64,000 nucleotides of DNA, from positions 1 to 64,000 of the forward strand of contig JAANDG010000529.1 of NCBI GenBank assembly GCA_036852015.1. Reading direction: 5' to 3'. Of the stretch, positions 25,801 to 36,702 are shown one piece after another; within the stretch, counting starts at the first letter, position 1, and the number at the start of each line of letters is the position of its first letter. The notes below the pieces were generated by a model that was not told the origin of the DNA, did no database searches, and was given only the letters and a program-made list of their open reading frames with translations. The DNA is from Pelodera strongyloides. Its lineage: Eukaryota; Nematoda; Chromadorea; Rhabditida; Rhabditidae. The position numbers and the translations under genes were made by a program.

Positions 25801-28800
25801 GATCAATCGATTCAGATGCGGATGCTCCTTGTTCAGTGCTATTGGATCGATGACCCATCACTGTCTCAGGTACACCTCCCTCATTCGCCCCTTGAATAAC
25901 TTGTTACCGTTGCTTAGTTGTCGTCAAGAATGCTCACACATGTGCATATTACTCACTCAATCAGTGCATACGAACTATACGGAAGATCGACTAAAATTAC
26001 GCAAAAAAATACTAATATGTGGATCCTTACATGCAGTATTTGGTGCGCCTGTGTGCGTATCAGGGTCAGAGTCAGTGCCTGGAAAAACTAGAGGAATGCA
26101 TACGAAGTTTACATCACCAGATGGAACATCGCTATTAATATAGATTTAAAGCAGATTAGTCAATAACTGTGCTATCACTTTGTTGCTAACAATAAGTCGA
26201 TCGTGTCGTTTTGCACATATAAATATGATGAATTTGGCCTATTCCTACTGTCGCGATTTTTATGGAGAAGAGGAAAGGAAGTAATCACATATATAGGCCT
26301 GCGGTTTTAGTCTTATTGTGAGTTCTTAGGGAAGTGGAAACAATGAAACATTATCAGTGCAACATACGTGCGGATTCAGATGAAGGTGTTCTAGGCTTCA
26401 CTTGAGATGCGTTTTCTGAAATGAGTGACAGAATGTGTAATAATTTTGTACAGGTGGAATGCTTCACACTTCACACTACATGTGTTTGTTCACGGACTCA
26501 TTGCTATGGACAAAGACATGGCGATTTAGATAAGTAGAATCTCTAAGACGCTCCAATTTTCATAAACTCTAATAAGGTGCGCGTGTACTAATATAAAGCT
26601 CACCCTCCTTCCAGCCCACAACATTGGATCGGAATTCTTGTTCGGGAAGAAAGGTGACCAAGCGGGTTGTGGACGGTGAAGATGTGGTATTTTTGTCAGA
26701 GGAAATTGCAGAGAGTGTGTCACGCGGAGAGGGTGCAGATGATTCATTTGAATCATTCAATGTGCCTTCTGAATAACGTGTTTGTGGTATGCAGGTGACA
26801 TACCGGAGATGTGAAATAAAATGAGGTGTGACTTAAACTATAATCCATTGCTAAATCGAGTGAAATACAAGCCGGATATAACATGATCAGAAAGTTGTGT
26901 ACGACAGATACCTTTCAGAGTGAAATGACTAATACTGATATAGCTATTGTAATTAACAATATACTAGAAATAGGTCTTACAATTGGGTACTGACGGTAAT
27001 GACAGAAATGCATAATAATATATGGTTCCCTCTCTCATGTCTCTCAAAATCTCTGATCCGAGAAAGAAAGAAACTGCGTAATAAAACACAAACTATGTCA
27101 GCTAACAAAGGATACCGTAATCCCACCTCTTGTTTCTTGGGATCCCTTCGGAACATATTTCAGCTGACTTCCTTCCACGGGTTCCATGGGTTCCTCGATG
27201 GAACTGCTAGACATTGCTGCTAAATACGGATAAAAACTTTACACATCTTTCTTATTGTTTGTATAACCTAGACATCAAGTAGAATCTTTCTTATTGTTTG
27301 TATAATCTAGACATCAAGTAGACACTTGCATCGAAGTGTATCTAATCTAGGCTATTGCTTAAAATAGTATGACTTACTCGGTGGAGCACGTGGAGGCAAC
27401 GGAGCGATGCGGACATCTGTCTCCCTAAAATTTAGCAAAAAAAATATTGTTTTTGAACACAAACTTTACTTAGCCAATGGTGCACAATTTTAGAAACATA
27501 CAAAACTTACAATTGATATTCACCGAATTGCTAGTAATTGTAAGCAGAACAATCGATAATATCCCTTAGGACAAGGGAGTCAGTTTCGAGCGCTAAGGTG
27601 TGTGAGTGTGGCAGAGAAAGAGAGGAAATATAATGTGAAATATAAAAGAAATATACAGAGGTAAACAAAGATTACCTATGTGGATCGACTCCAGGCGGTA
27701 CATTCGATTCTTCAACCTCGTCCGTGATCACTATAGAAGGACCTGAAAACATATGGATCATCGATAATGCGTCAATAAAACGTCCCAAGCAAACTTTTGA
27801 ACGAATTCTGTAACTGGAAATATTCTGTTCTGAAAATGAAAAATTCCGTGCCTAAATACCAAAAAAGTGCACAAACAGAACTAAAAGTTGTCATTATGGT
27901 ATAAATACTGCAACTAACCCTCAGGTGCAGCTGGCCCCGACTCTTCGTAATCAGAACTGCCACGACTTCCGGAGAACACTTCGTTGCCTGACGGGCTGAA
28001 CGGACTTATTCTATTTACAGAGAAAGTACAGTAATCCCATGTAACGGTTCCGTGGTCCAACGGCTATATCACACACTCGTTATCATACACTCGTTGGGTC
28101 GCTCCGATGTACGTCATGTACGACCATTGGCTAGTAGATGCCTAGTTCTCTCCGGTGCTAGTGTAAGATTAAACTCTTGCTTAGATAATCCTGAGAGAAA
28201 ATGAAACTCACAAAGTATATGGAGTAGTCGAAAACGTGGGCGGGGAAGGCGGAGGTGTTGGTTTATTTTCCCTTCTGTATGGAGGGGAATCAGTAGCGCC
28301 AGATCCAGCAGAACCAGAGGAACCAGAGGAACCGCTCGTTCCGGAAGACGTTTCAACATTGCCTAAATATATATTTATTGTTAAATACTTTAGGATAATA
28401 TCTTATCAGTAGCAGTAAAAGCGACCCCACAAACCTTGTCGAAGGTCAATAAAAAAATAAGCAAATAAATACTACGATAAAATAAATAAATTGCATAATT
28501 AAGTTTCACAAGTCTATCGATCAACGACTTGTGAAACTTAATTATGCAATATATTTATTTTATCGTAGTATTTATTTGCTTATTTGCTACTAGAAATATG
28601 AAACATACAGTAGTGCCTCTTGTCAGTATGGTATGTTTTTATACGCATTACCGTCTTAGGGTTGCCTTTTGATTATGTACTTTGAATGTAATCAATAAAC
28701 CTTTATTATAAGGTCGCTACCGGGACACCGATTGAACTTTTGTTTGGGAGACTCGGAAGGGAAGCGAGATTTGGACAAATTTAGCTATTAAAAAATGTAT

Positions 28801-31800
28801 CCAGGTTTTGTGGAAGTATTTATTGACAGTAGACCAGAAAATGGAAGATAATTTTCCATTACTTTGCATGATTACAGTAGTAATGAGGCTCTTAGAAATG
28901 AGAGTACCGTTTCCATATCCTTCCAGCGAGTTGTCCGTCCCAGAAGCAGATGGAAGGGGAGGGACAAGGGAGGACACCTGGATATGGTTTCCATTACACT
29001 ATGAAGCAAAACTATTTTGCAAAAGCACACTAATATTGAGAGGTACCCTTGACTTTCCGATTTATGAAAATAAAAATAGCTAACAATAAAGAATATCTTA
29101 CAAAGAAGAACCAGAAATAAATCGCTACCTGATATGGAGCTACGGCTGGAGCCCTAGTCGCTTGCGGAGCAGGAGACGGGAGTGATAGGGAGGGTGGAGG
29201 TGATGGAGTCAGATGAGGGGGAGCTGGACGAGAGAATACGGGAGCTGGTGGTGGGGGAGGAGGTGGATGTATAGGAGCCGGTCCAGATGGTAACTGTGAT
29301 TGGGTCGGAAGGGGAGCTGGAGCTGGGGAACCTCGGTAGACCTCCTCAGCTGTGGAAGGAGACGGATTGCCGACTGAACTACCAGAATTGTTGGGTCGAG
29401 GTCCCTGATGCGGTGATGGAGCGCCTACTGTAGTCAATTGCCCTGCTCCACTAGTGGAACCAGAAGATTCTGTAGACGGCCCATAAGATTCTTCGTCTGT
29501 CGGTCTGGAATCAGGTACAATTGGTTCCTCTCCACCAGCAGCTCCAGGAAGCACGCCATATTCTGTTTCGGGTTTGGGATTTGGCACCGATACAGGGTTC
29601 GGGGTCTCGGCACTTGGTGCTGGTGTCTCTGGCGCTGGCGCAGGCTGTACACCTCCAACTCTCACTCCGGGTACGGTCTCCTCAGAACCACTTTCCGCAC
29701 TGCCCGATGCTGACCCACCCCTTGGATGAGGTCCTGTTTGTGGGACGGAACTCTGTCCGGGGACAGAAGCTTCTCCTCCCTTTGGCCCAAAATTGTAACT
29801 GGAGCCTCCACCAGTGGAGGAACCACTTTCCGCACTGCCCGATGCTGAACCACCCCTTGGATGAGGTCCTGTTTGTGGGACTGAACTCTTTCCGGGGACA
29901 GAAGCTTCTCGTCCCTTTGGCCCAAAATTGTAACTGGAGCCTCCACCAGTGGAAGGCACTCTGGCTCCAGAATTTGGACCTGTGGCACCTGTAGATCCGC
30001 CAGTGCCACCACCATTACCATTATTATTGGAATGACCATTAGTTGGTCCGAAGTTGTACTCCGTTCCAGATGTATGTTCTGGTACCTTAGATCCAGTACC
30101 CACAGCAGGCCCTCCTGAACTTGGTCCAAAGTTATACGAGCTTCCCGATTCGGTCGGAGAGGCAGTCGGCCGTGTTTCTCCTGCATTTCGATCCTTGGGG
30201 CCAAAGTTATACGCACTCCCGGTGGACGTCTCCCGTTCTCCGTTCGGGAACGTACCCTGTCGGTATTGTGCGGTTCTATCTGGCTTAGGAAACGCTCCTT
30301 CGCGGTACTCTGTGATTTTCGAGTTCGGGAAGGTCCCCTGACGATATTCTGAGGTTCTGTCTGTTGGGAACGTTCCTTGTTTATACTCAGAGACATCCTT
30401 CCTTGGCTCTTCAGAAGAAGAACTGCTGCTTTCCACTGCGCTTGCATCTGGTCCTTCATTGGAAGCACTCTCAGATTCTGAACTGGAGTGGGGTTTGGGA
30501 TTCCAAGCTGGAGCAGGCGCCGGAGCAGGTGATAGAACACGGGCTGGTGCTGGTGCCGGCGCGGGCGCGAGTGCCGGAGCAGCAGACGTTGTTACAGGCG
30601 CAGGGGCTCGAGCAAGCGTCGTCGCTGGATCGGGACCACCACTGCCGCGTTCGCTACTAACATATCCAAGTCGTCCGTCTTCACGTCCTTCAGGTCCAAT
30701 GGATCCCTGAGGTTGGCCATGACCGGAAACTTGCGACCACCCAGGTTGCTGTCCTGGACGCCAAACTCCTGGTCCTGAAAAGATACTGTGATAAAAATCG
30801 GGTTGTTCTTAAAAAAAAACAGGGAAAGAATGAAGTGTTGGAGTGAGGTCCACATTCCACATTCTAATCACTTAGAAGTTAGAAGACCAAAAGTTCTTCA
30901 AAAAACTACGTCACAATAAATGTCAAGAAGAAATTTATGGGAGCTGAATGTTACGCAATGTCAGGGAAGGCGCGCATTCATGTCTATGGTCAATTATCAA
31001 GAATTTTCGTAAATTCGCGTAGTAGTGACGGTAGAGCAACTGAGATTTTGCGGAAGATCAAAGATTTATTTCCTAGCGTTTGCAGTTAGCCTGCAACTTC
31101 ATGTTCTGATTAAATGTTCCAACCTGTCGGTCCAGGCACAGGTGGACCAGCGGGCCCTACGTTGTTGCCACCTCCGTTGAAAACGTTTCCTCGGTTTTGA
31201 TTGAACCCATTTGGCTGAAAAGTTGACAATTTTTGTTAATTTGGACTTTTTCGAACTACACTATTCTGAACCAACATTATTAAAAGCAGGCAAAGAAGGG
31301 AGAATATAAACTAGAAGGGTAATTGGAACTTCAGACCTCATGAACTCATTGAGGTCTGAATCTAAAGTGTACGTCTTCACCTTTTAGAATAATGGACATC
31401 ACCTAGTTTACACAGGGCTCAATGGTGCACCCCATCCTGGGGGGGGGGATTTTTTATGAATTATGAAACGGCCAGAAACCATTATTTGAGAAAATCATGA
31501 GATACTGGTCAAGTGGTGTGAGTTGTGTCTGCCTTTCCAAAGTATCTGATTACGTCTACATACCACTGTTGAGACCGGTCTCCGAATAGTTGTTTAGTGT
31601 AAATAGCCTCTGAACATAAGGAAAGAAACAGTAAATATATTCACCTGATCCGTAGCAAGCGCCGGATTTCCCTTCGGCAAATATGAGTTCATCATATTGA
31701 ATTGTGGAGGAAATAGTTCATCTCTGGGGATCATTCCGGGTGCTTGTCCATAACGGGAATACTGGGCGAGGGAGAGGGAGGACCATAGATAGACGAGGAT

Positions 31801-31818
31801 GAATATGAGGGAATTCAT
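13884..31818 (-). CDS. Giant secreted repeat-rich, Cys-rich protein
   Basis: Thirty-two exons join with matching phase at every junction (total 10407 nt, 3468 residues plus stop): 31645-31818, 31124-31214, 29129-30774, 28908-28977, 28212-28362, 27919-28010, 27676-27742, 27378-27424, 27127-27219, 26604-26768, 26368-26415, 26031-26078, 25714-25860, 25422-25565, 20043-25283, 19886-19939, 19612-19839, 19206-19436, 18590-18907, 18171-18251, 17810-17877, 17464-17658, 17193-17294, 16969-17097, 16723-16843, 16366-16449, 16134-16255, 15926-15996, 15756-15834, 15424-15564, 15180-15230, 13884-13991. Residues 1-18 (core SLIFILVYLWSSLSLA) form a signal peptide; there is no other membrane segment. In order: Pro/Gly-rich start; Ala-Pro stretch; EYRQGTFP and YNFGP repeats; Ser/Thr/acidic linker encoded by small exons; a 1748-residue segment with about 26 C-x4-C pairs and many N-glycosylation sites; Gly-rich part; Cys-rich tail with furin-like sites. 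Secretion is well supported; a role in cuticle, eggshell or other matrix is inference. No known family is recognised. I chose the start because ATG follows a TTTTCAG by two bases. Confidence 0.82.
14621..14693 (-). tRNA. trnV-AAC: tRNA-Val (AAC)
   Basis: A 73-base cloverleaf read on the minus strand. The acceptor stem GGTCTCG pairs with CGAGATC (one G-U) before discriminator A. A-box-like GTGTAGTGGTTATCAC, anticodon loop CTAACAC and B-box GGTTCGATCCC are present. No intron. It lies in the intron between exons 31 and 32 of the giant gene, on the same strand. Confidence 0.95.
14721..14800. repeat. CTAGAAA-type short tandem repeat
   Basis: Irregular copies of CTAGAAAA and CTAGAAA fill about 80 bases just beyond the 5' end of the tRNA-Val gene, inside an intron. 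Confidence 0.8.
18346..18419 (+). tRNA. trnI-AAU: tRNA-Ile (AAU)
   Basis: A 74-base cloverleaf. The acceptor stem GCCGCCA pairs with TGGCGGC before discriminator A. D-arm TAGCTCAGTCGGTTAGAGC, anticodon loop CTAATAA (anticodon AAT) and T-arm GGTTCGACC are intact; no intron. It sits in the intron between exons 19 and 20 of the giant gene, on the opposite strand. Confidence 0.96.
20043..25283 (-). other. Giant exon 15: C-x4-C repeat segment
   Basis: A single 5241-nt exon (about residues 995-2742) open throughout and phase 1 at both ends. It carries about 26 short loops of the form C-x-G-x-x-C or close variants (CFGTLC, CAGVEC, CHGPKC, CTGPEC, CVGDRC, CLGDMC, CPGGTC), densest in its middle third. 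Larger internal duplications are visible: FTESKCFGTLCGE...DIPFAKDCAGVEC against FSESKCFGTQCGQ...DIPFEKDCNGVEC, and PDDVEILEQFIKNDDAWNE against PDDIDILEQFIKNDNGWNE. A furin-like RRRRSDEDEG lies near its start. The remainder is hydrophilic Ser/Thr/Asn-rich sequence with many N-x-S/T sites. Confidence 0.85.
24491..24625 (-). repeat. 39-bp coding tandem repeat
   Basis: Three full units and one shortened unit of 39 bp in exon 15 encode SESDIPSIKSENG again and again. The last unit has lost 6 bp, so the frame is kept. This is a recent in-frame expansion. Confidence 0.93.
28458..28582. repeat. Near-perfect long hairpin in an intron
   Basis: Arms of about 57 bases (TAAGCAAATAAATACTACGA at the left end and its inverse at the right end) enclose a loop of about 11 bases. 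It lies in the intron between exons 4 and 5 of the giant gene. Few mismatches suggest a young foldback insertion. Confidence 0.9.
29129..30774 (-). other. Exon 3: Pro/Ala, EYRQGTFP and YNFGP repeats
   Basis: A 1646-nt exon (residues 89-637). First comes a PGVWRPGQQPGW start and an Ala-Pro stretch (APALAPAPAPAPA). Then come four copies related to EYRQGTFP: EYKQGTFP, EYRQGTFP, EYREGAFP and QYRQGTFP. Five YNFGP motifs spaced by Gly/Ser-rich linkers follow, and then a Pro-rich end (PPPPPPPAPVFSRPAPP). The Tyr/Gly/Pro-rich make-up recalls structural matrix proteins, but that is analogy only. Confidence 0.85.
29687..29956 (-). repeat. 135-bp coding duplication
   Basis: Two adjacent 135-bp copies within exon 3 encode almost the same 45 residues, including GGGSSYNFGPKG, EASVPG and SVPQTGPHPRGG. 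Only a handful of bases differ, so the duplication is young and in frame. Confidence 0.93.
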
Positions 31819-31828
31819 CCCTGAAAAC
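31819..31828 (-). promoter_or_regulatory. Putative trans-splice acceptor, giant gene
   Basis: On the minus strand GTTTTCAG stands two bases before the chosen ATG, with a T-rich run upstream (CTTGTTTTCAG). A 3' splice site this close to a start codon fits spliced-leader addition, or a 5'-UTR intron whose first exon I cannot see. Confidence 0.5.
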
Positions 31829-32222
31829 AAGAACTTGATGAATTAAAAGATGTCGAGTCGTCCTTTAAAGTGGCGGGACACTAACATAGTTGATAGTTGA
31901 TACACACATTTATTTCCATTAAAAAAGTAAAGAATGACCAAATACCGTGCGAATGCGGCTATAATCTACAGATAATTTACAATCCCGATGCACAGATACA
32001 GATTTTAACAAAATAGCAAAGTTCGAGCAAATTTGACAAGTACACATCGTTGGACTCGAAGTTTAGCAAAAAAAATAGTAAGTGATGAAAATATGTGCAC
32101 AGGATGAAACATAGCAATTCACGTTCGCAGGAAATGTGTCATTTTTCTGTGACATTCATTGGTACTGGAATATAGCAAGAGAAATTACCGAAAATACTAA
32201 AATATTAGTTGACCGGCCGGAT

Positions 32223-32275
32223 GAAGAGCCCTAACGGGCTCTTCTCCGACTGGAGGAATCGGCCTTCGGCCGATT
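32223..32275. repeat. Two adjacent perfect stem-loops
   Basis: GAAGAGCCC/GGGCTCTTC with a 4-base loop (32223-32244) and AATCGGCC/GGCCGATT with a TTC loop (32257-32275). Both are GC-rich in an AT-rich region. No T-run follows either stem. Confidence 0.8.
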
Positions 32276-32290
32276 GTTTCGCATTATAAG

Positions 32291-32328
32291 GCAGCGTAGC
32301 TCAACAGGTAGAGCGTAGAGCGCAAAGG
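32291..32328 (+). pseudogene. 5'-half tRNA-like fragment
   Basis: GCAGCGTAGCTCAACAGGT followed by AGAGCG resembles the 5' acceptor strand and D-arm (A box) of a tRNA. No anticodon arm, T-arm or matching 3' acceptor strand follows. It is a truncated tRNA copy or tRNA-derived repeat, directly beside the two stem-loops. Confidence 0.4.
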
Positions 32329-33496
32329 ATTTTGTATGTTCCATTTCTGCGAGCAAATCTTTATGAATGGGCTTTGTTGCGTTCACACGCGGCTTCAAAC
32401 AAAAAAGTAAGGCTCCGTATACGCATTGTTTGAAAAGAATAGAAAACTCAATAAACCTAAACTCGGTGAAATATCTCCCGATATTGTCGTCTAACACAGC
32501 CACAGAATGAATCAAACACCCTAATTATCTAAACTGGCATGCCCACAGTACAGTAGTCAGCATGGCCAGTTGATGGGTTCTCACGAGCGCTGGGCCGGAG
32601 GCCTGACAAAGAATTGGCTTCAACCATTCGCTTTCTACCCTACCGAGCTAGGCAAAAACTAGTGAATCATTTCGAGCTTGCATATAATTCCAACATTTTT
32701 TGATCGTACGACTCAGATCTACTTGTTTTTATAATACCTTGCAACTATAAACTTCTATCAAGACCAGACGCGTCAAGACCAGACGCCTAAAAAACATTTG
32801 AATAAACATCCAATCGTTCACGATCATTATCCCTTTCACATAGTTGATCACTTCATTTGACCATCCATGCAATCAGTTAAATATAAGTTTTATCGGAAAC
32901 TGCCCCGCTGACGACTCCCGAGTGGGAAAACGGCGATCTCGGGGAAATCTCCCCACCCAAAAAGGTAGCATTCCCGAAATGGGAGAAAGTTTCATAATAA
33001 AAAGTGAGCAAAAAGGAGAAAATTGGTTTGGCAGAGCAAGATTGCAGTTCCGGGATTGGTATAGAAATAAGTAGAAGTGAATTAGAGTTAACAGCTGGAA
33101 GTATAAGAATCATTTGGCCGCTTCTATAGTAGACGTACCTGTTTAGTTATACACATGACAAATGAGAACATACGGTTAACTTATTAAAAATAAAGTGTAA
33201 AGTATGTTGAGAAGGCAATTGCAATTATGCGCGTGCCAAGAAACCCAAACTAATGCAAGTATGTCACAAACAGAGAAAGTTCTCATGAGTCAATTAGCCT
33301 AATTATTCAGCAATTAAATTCACATTTGAGCAATGATCGCCCACCCATGCCGCCCACGCAAAAACAGTTCCGGTGTCAGAGGGCGTGGGTGGGTGGGATA
33401 TTATTGTTGCAAATGAGCATACAGGACATGTTGAGTGATAAATAGACGCTCTCGAAGATAGACAAAGGCCTAGACGGTGATAATTCTTTTCTTATA

Positions 33497-33611
33497 TCTC
33501 CCTCTCTATCTTCTCTGTCACCCTCCTTTGTAATCTCCCTCTCTGTCTCTCTCTATCACCCTCCTTTATAAGTCTCCCTCTCTATCTTCTCTGTCACCCT
33601 CCTTTGTAAGT
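33497..33611. repeat. Pyrimidine minisatellite, three units of 37-39 bp
   Basis: Three consecutive units begin TCTCCCTCTCT and contain CACCCTCCTTT. The middle unit is the most diverged. Confidence 0.85.
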
Positions 33612-36600
33612 CTCTCTATCTATCTAGTCTCTCTAGGCTCAAACCTGATTGGCTAGGAATCTAAAGTCCTAAAGAGACAGAGCATATAGTTTATCATAAG
33701 ATGTCAGGAAAATTATTGTCTCTCAAATTGAAATATGCAAATCTTATCATAAGCACGGTCACATGCTCGGTTCATAATGGAAATGGGCATACGTGAGGGA
33801 GAGGGATAACAATAAGGTGCCAAATAAAGAAGCGAAAAAATATTCGGGTAAAGATTTTACGTGAAAGTTGAACTTCTATGCTTACACAACGAGCTAAAAT
33901 ATACATGACAGCAAATAGTCATAGAAAGAGCAAACCGAGCTTGTGTAATAGGACTGGTGACAAAAATGACAACGAGAATATACGCATCATATGTTTTAGA
34001 AGTAGTTTTCTCAGAAGTAAATTGCATCACGTCAGCCGGAGGATACTGTGGGAAAAAGCAACACTTCGATATATCATGGATTGTGATGTGTGTATGTGAA
34101 TTCGGATTAGCATTTATGTGCATAAGGGGAAGAAGTTGGAGAAAAGCCTAATTAGACTGGTTCGCAACACAAGGAATACATTAAGTGACCACATCACGTA
34201 AACACAAGGACAAGAACAGTGGGAGCAAAGAATATTTTCTCTCACTACAGTTTGCAAATGCTCTGAGTCCTGAGGACCGTCTTCCTTGGTTGAGCGTGGG
34301 ACACGGAAACTCAAAGGATAGTACCTAACAACTGTACAGAGACATCAGCTTTCATGGTATTCATGAAATCTGCTGTCAGTTTATCATATGGTTCCCGAAT
34401 ACATCTGGAAGCAACATAGGAATTGGATAGCCTAGACCGAAACATACTATTCATTGGTGAAGTAAGCAAAAACTACATAGAAAACTACCTAGATACAGTC
34501 ATCTGACAATGAATCGTCTGTAGCTGGTATTACAACCACTCAAATGCAGACAAATTGAATGGTACCGTATTTATGGTGATTAGGCTCTTGGTAAAAGATA
34601 CAAACTAACTGAAACGACAATTTGGTGAAATTTGGACGCGCATCTTACGGGAGCACAAGTGGTTCAGACATTTCTGCTAATTAGGAATCCTGAATTTTAT
34701 GGAAAACGCTCGTCCGAGAGCTCCCGATATGGCTATTGCTCGTGCGGAACGTAAAACAACTCATTGTATCAATTACCATGTTTATCATTGTTTACTATAG
34801 CTATCGGCTAGTAAGCGAGACAAGAAAGAGACTGGTCTGCACCCAGATCTAAACCAGAAAGGCACAGGGCTTCCCCAGGAAAACCCATCATGCGGCAAAG
34901 TTGCACAAAGAACAAGCTTATAACATGCTAACGCGGAAAACATGATTCAGTGGGGAATATTTCTTCAATTAAAGAGGAAGCGATTTGTTCAAAAGATCAG
35001 AACTGTTCTGCAAAGGGCACAATGAAATTAGCATATTAGAGGCAGAAGTCCTTCGAATGGTTGAGCTGATTGAGTATGATCAATTACAAAGGTCTACCTG
35101 TGAATAAACCATGAAACGGCAAAGGGTAGAAACGAAATTCCATTATGTTTCTCTAGCAATAAGGTTCTATATTACTGTACTACCATGCTATTATATTAAC
35201 CATTGCTAGTAAACGCGCGGAAGAATTATAATACCGTACAGAAATAGGCAAATAGAAAACAAAAACAACTTCATAACAGTCAGCAAATTTTCCAATATTA
35301 TCAGTAACTCTTTTTAGATAATACTGTATCCAGATCATAAAGTCATAAGATAAATAGGCATCCCAGTTCATCAATAAAAAAAAGGGGTGAATTCTCGTTT
35401 TCGGGCAGCGAAATGAAGTGCGAATAATGAAAAGAAAAGGCTAGTTAGCCACATCCCCTCAAGTCTTTTAACAAAAGAAACACACATTGGAAAACCGGAG
35501 AGAACTGACCGACCTTAGGGAAAAAGTGGTCGGCCGCACAGTGATAGGCATAATCATATTATCATTACCCTGCAATCAGCATCCCCCCATGGAAATGCTT
35601 CCCGGGAAAAGGTATGTGAACCTGACAGTAATCAGGAATAGTTGGTTGGTACTGCAGCACGGTACGTAAAAGACTGAGGCTTGATCCAAAATGAGACAGG
35701 CTTGCTCAAAGCGACGAATTCAAGTCTACTTGGTCTACGTCTCCCACACTTACAGTACGAAAATATCTTTTAGGGTAGATCCAAATAAGGCGGGGTATAA
35801 TAACAACTAAAAAACATGGCTACATTGATGTCGACCACTAGCCAATGGGAAAATAGATGTTGCTCTCTTAGACGAGCACCAACATATATTATATCTATTG
35901 TTCCCGATTCTCTCTCTCTCTCTCTCTCTTCTTATTTTCTCTCCCTCTGCATTCATCTCTCTCACTCTTGTTCTAACAACACCCACATTCTAACTAGCCA
36001 CCGCACGGGTAAACCGGATACACGCTAATATATATAGCTATTGCGCAAAATCGCCGCGGGGTTCTCATAAGAAATATTGAACATTTTCCATTCATTAACA
36101 TTCAGTCACCATTCCACCGTGGGGAGCCCCACCCTTGTAAGAACTTGGAAAATCCCTGGCTAATAATTTCCGTCATTCGTAATACAGTGAATCGTTTCTT
36201 CGAAGAGATCAATGGAACTTATCACTCTAACAGAAATCAAAAAAGTGTTAAAGCAGCAGTTTCAGTTATGCTCTATACGAGATTGCTTCCTAATATAACC
36301 CGCTACACTACCGTACCTTAGTACACATTATGCCTAATAACCCGTTAAACTACCGTAACTTAGTATGCAGTACGCATTGGGCTACTGCTATATATATAGG
36401 TGTGCCCTTTAGGCAATTTATCGCAATGTTTCACCATCATGACAAGGCAGGTCCATCTTTCCATTTGGCACTCATTGTGAGTGCTTTTTTACATCCCATC
36501 ACTGATAAAACTCGCGCCATCGCCGCGCACAAAGCGAAGGTCCGCCACAGCAGAACGGCGCACTGTCTCTAGTGTGCGCGGAGGTGTTCCACAGGTGCGT

Positions 36601-36660
36601 GGAAGGTATTTCATTTGTTTCATTCTAGATGAAGCACCTTTTGGGGGATGCGCAGCACAT

Positions 36661-36702
36661 GCGCCACATGTGCGCCATCTGGGATTCGCCCACATGTGGC
36701 GC
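36661..36702. repeat. 12-bp-arm hairpin in a CpG-rich patch
   Basis: GCGCCACATGTG (36661-36672) and its exact inverse (36691-36702) lie inside a locally GC- and CpG-rich stretch at about 36490-36730. The open frames there differ on both strands and look non-coding. Confidence 0.7.

Noticed and set aside
28046..28110. tRNA-like GGTTCCGTGGTCCAACGGCT in an intron of the giant gene
   Set aside because: Only a short 5' resemblance; no anticodon arm, T-arm or acceptor pairing can be folded.
28114..28359. 81-codon open frame MLKRLPERAVPL on the minus strand
   Set aside because: It is a shifted frame of exon 5 of the giant gene. The frame that matches neighbouring phases gives the Ser/Gly/Pro-rich sequence instead.
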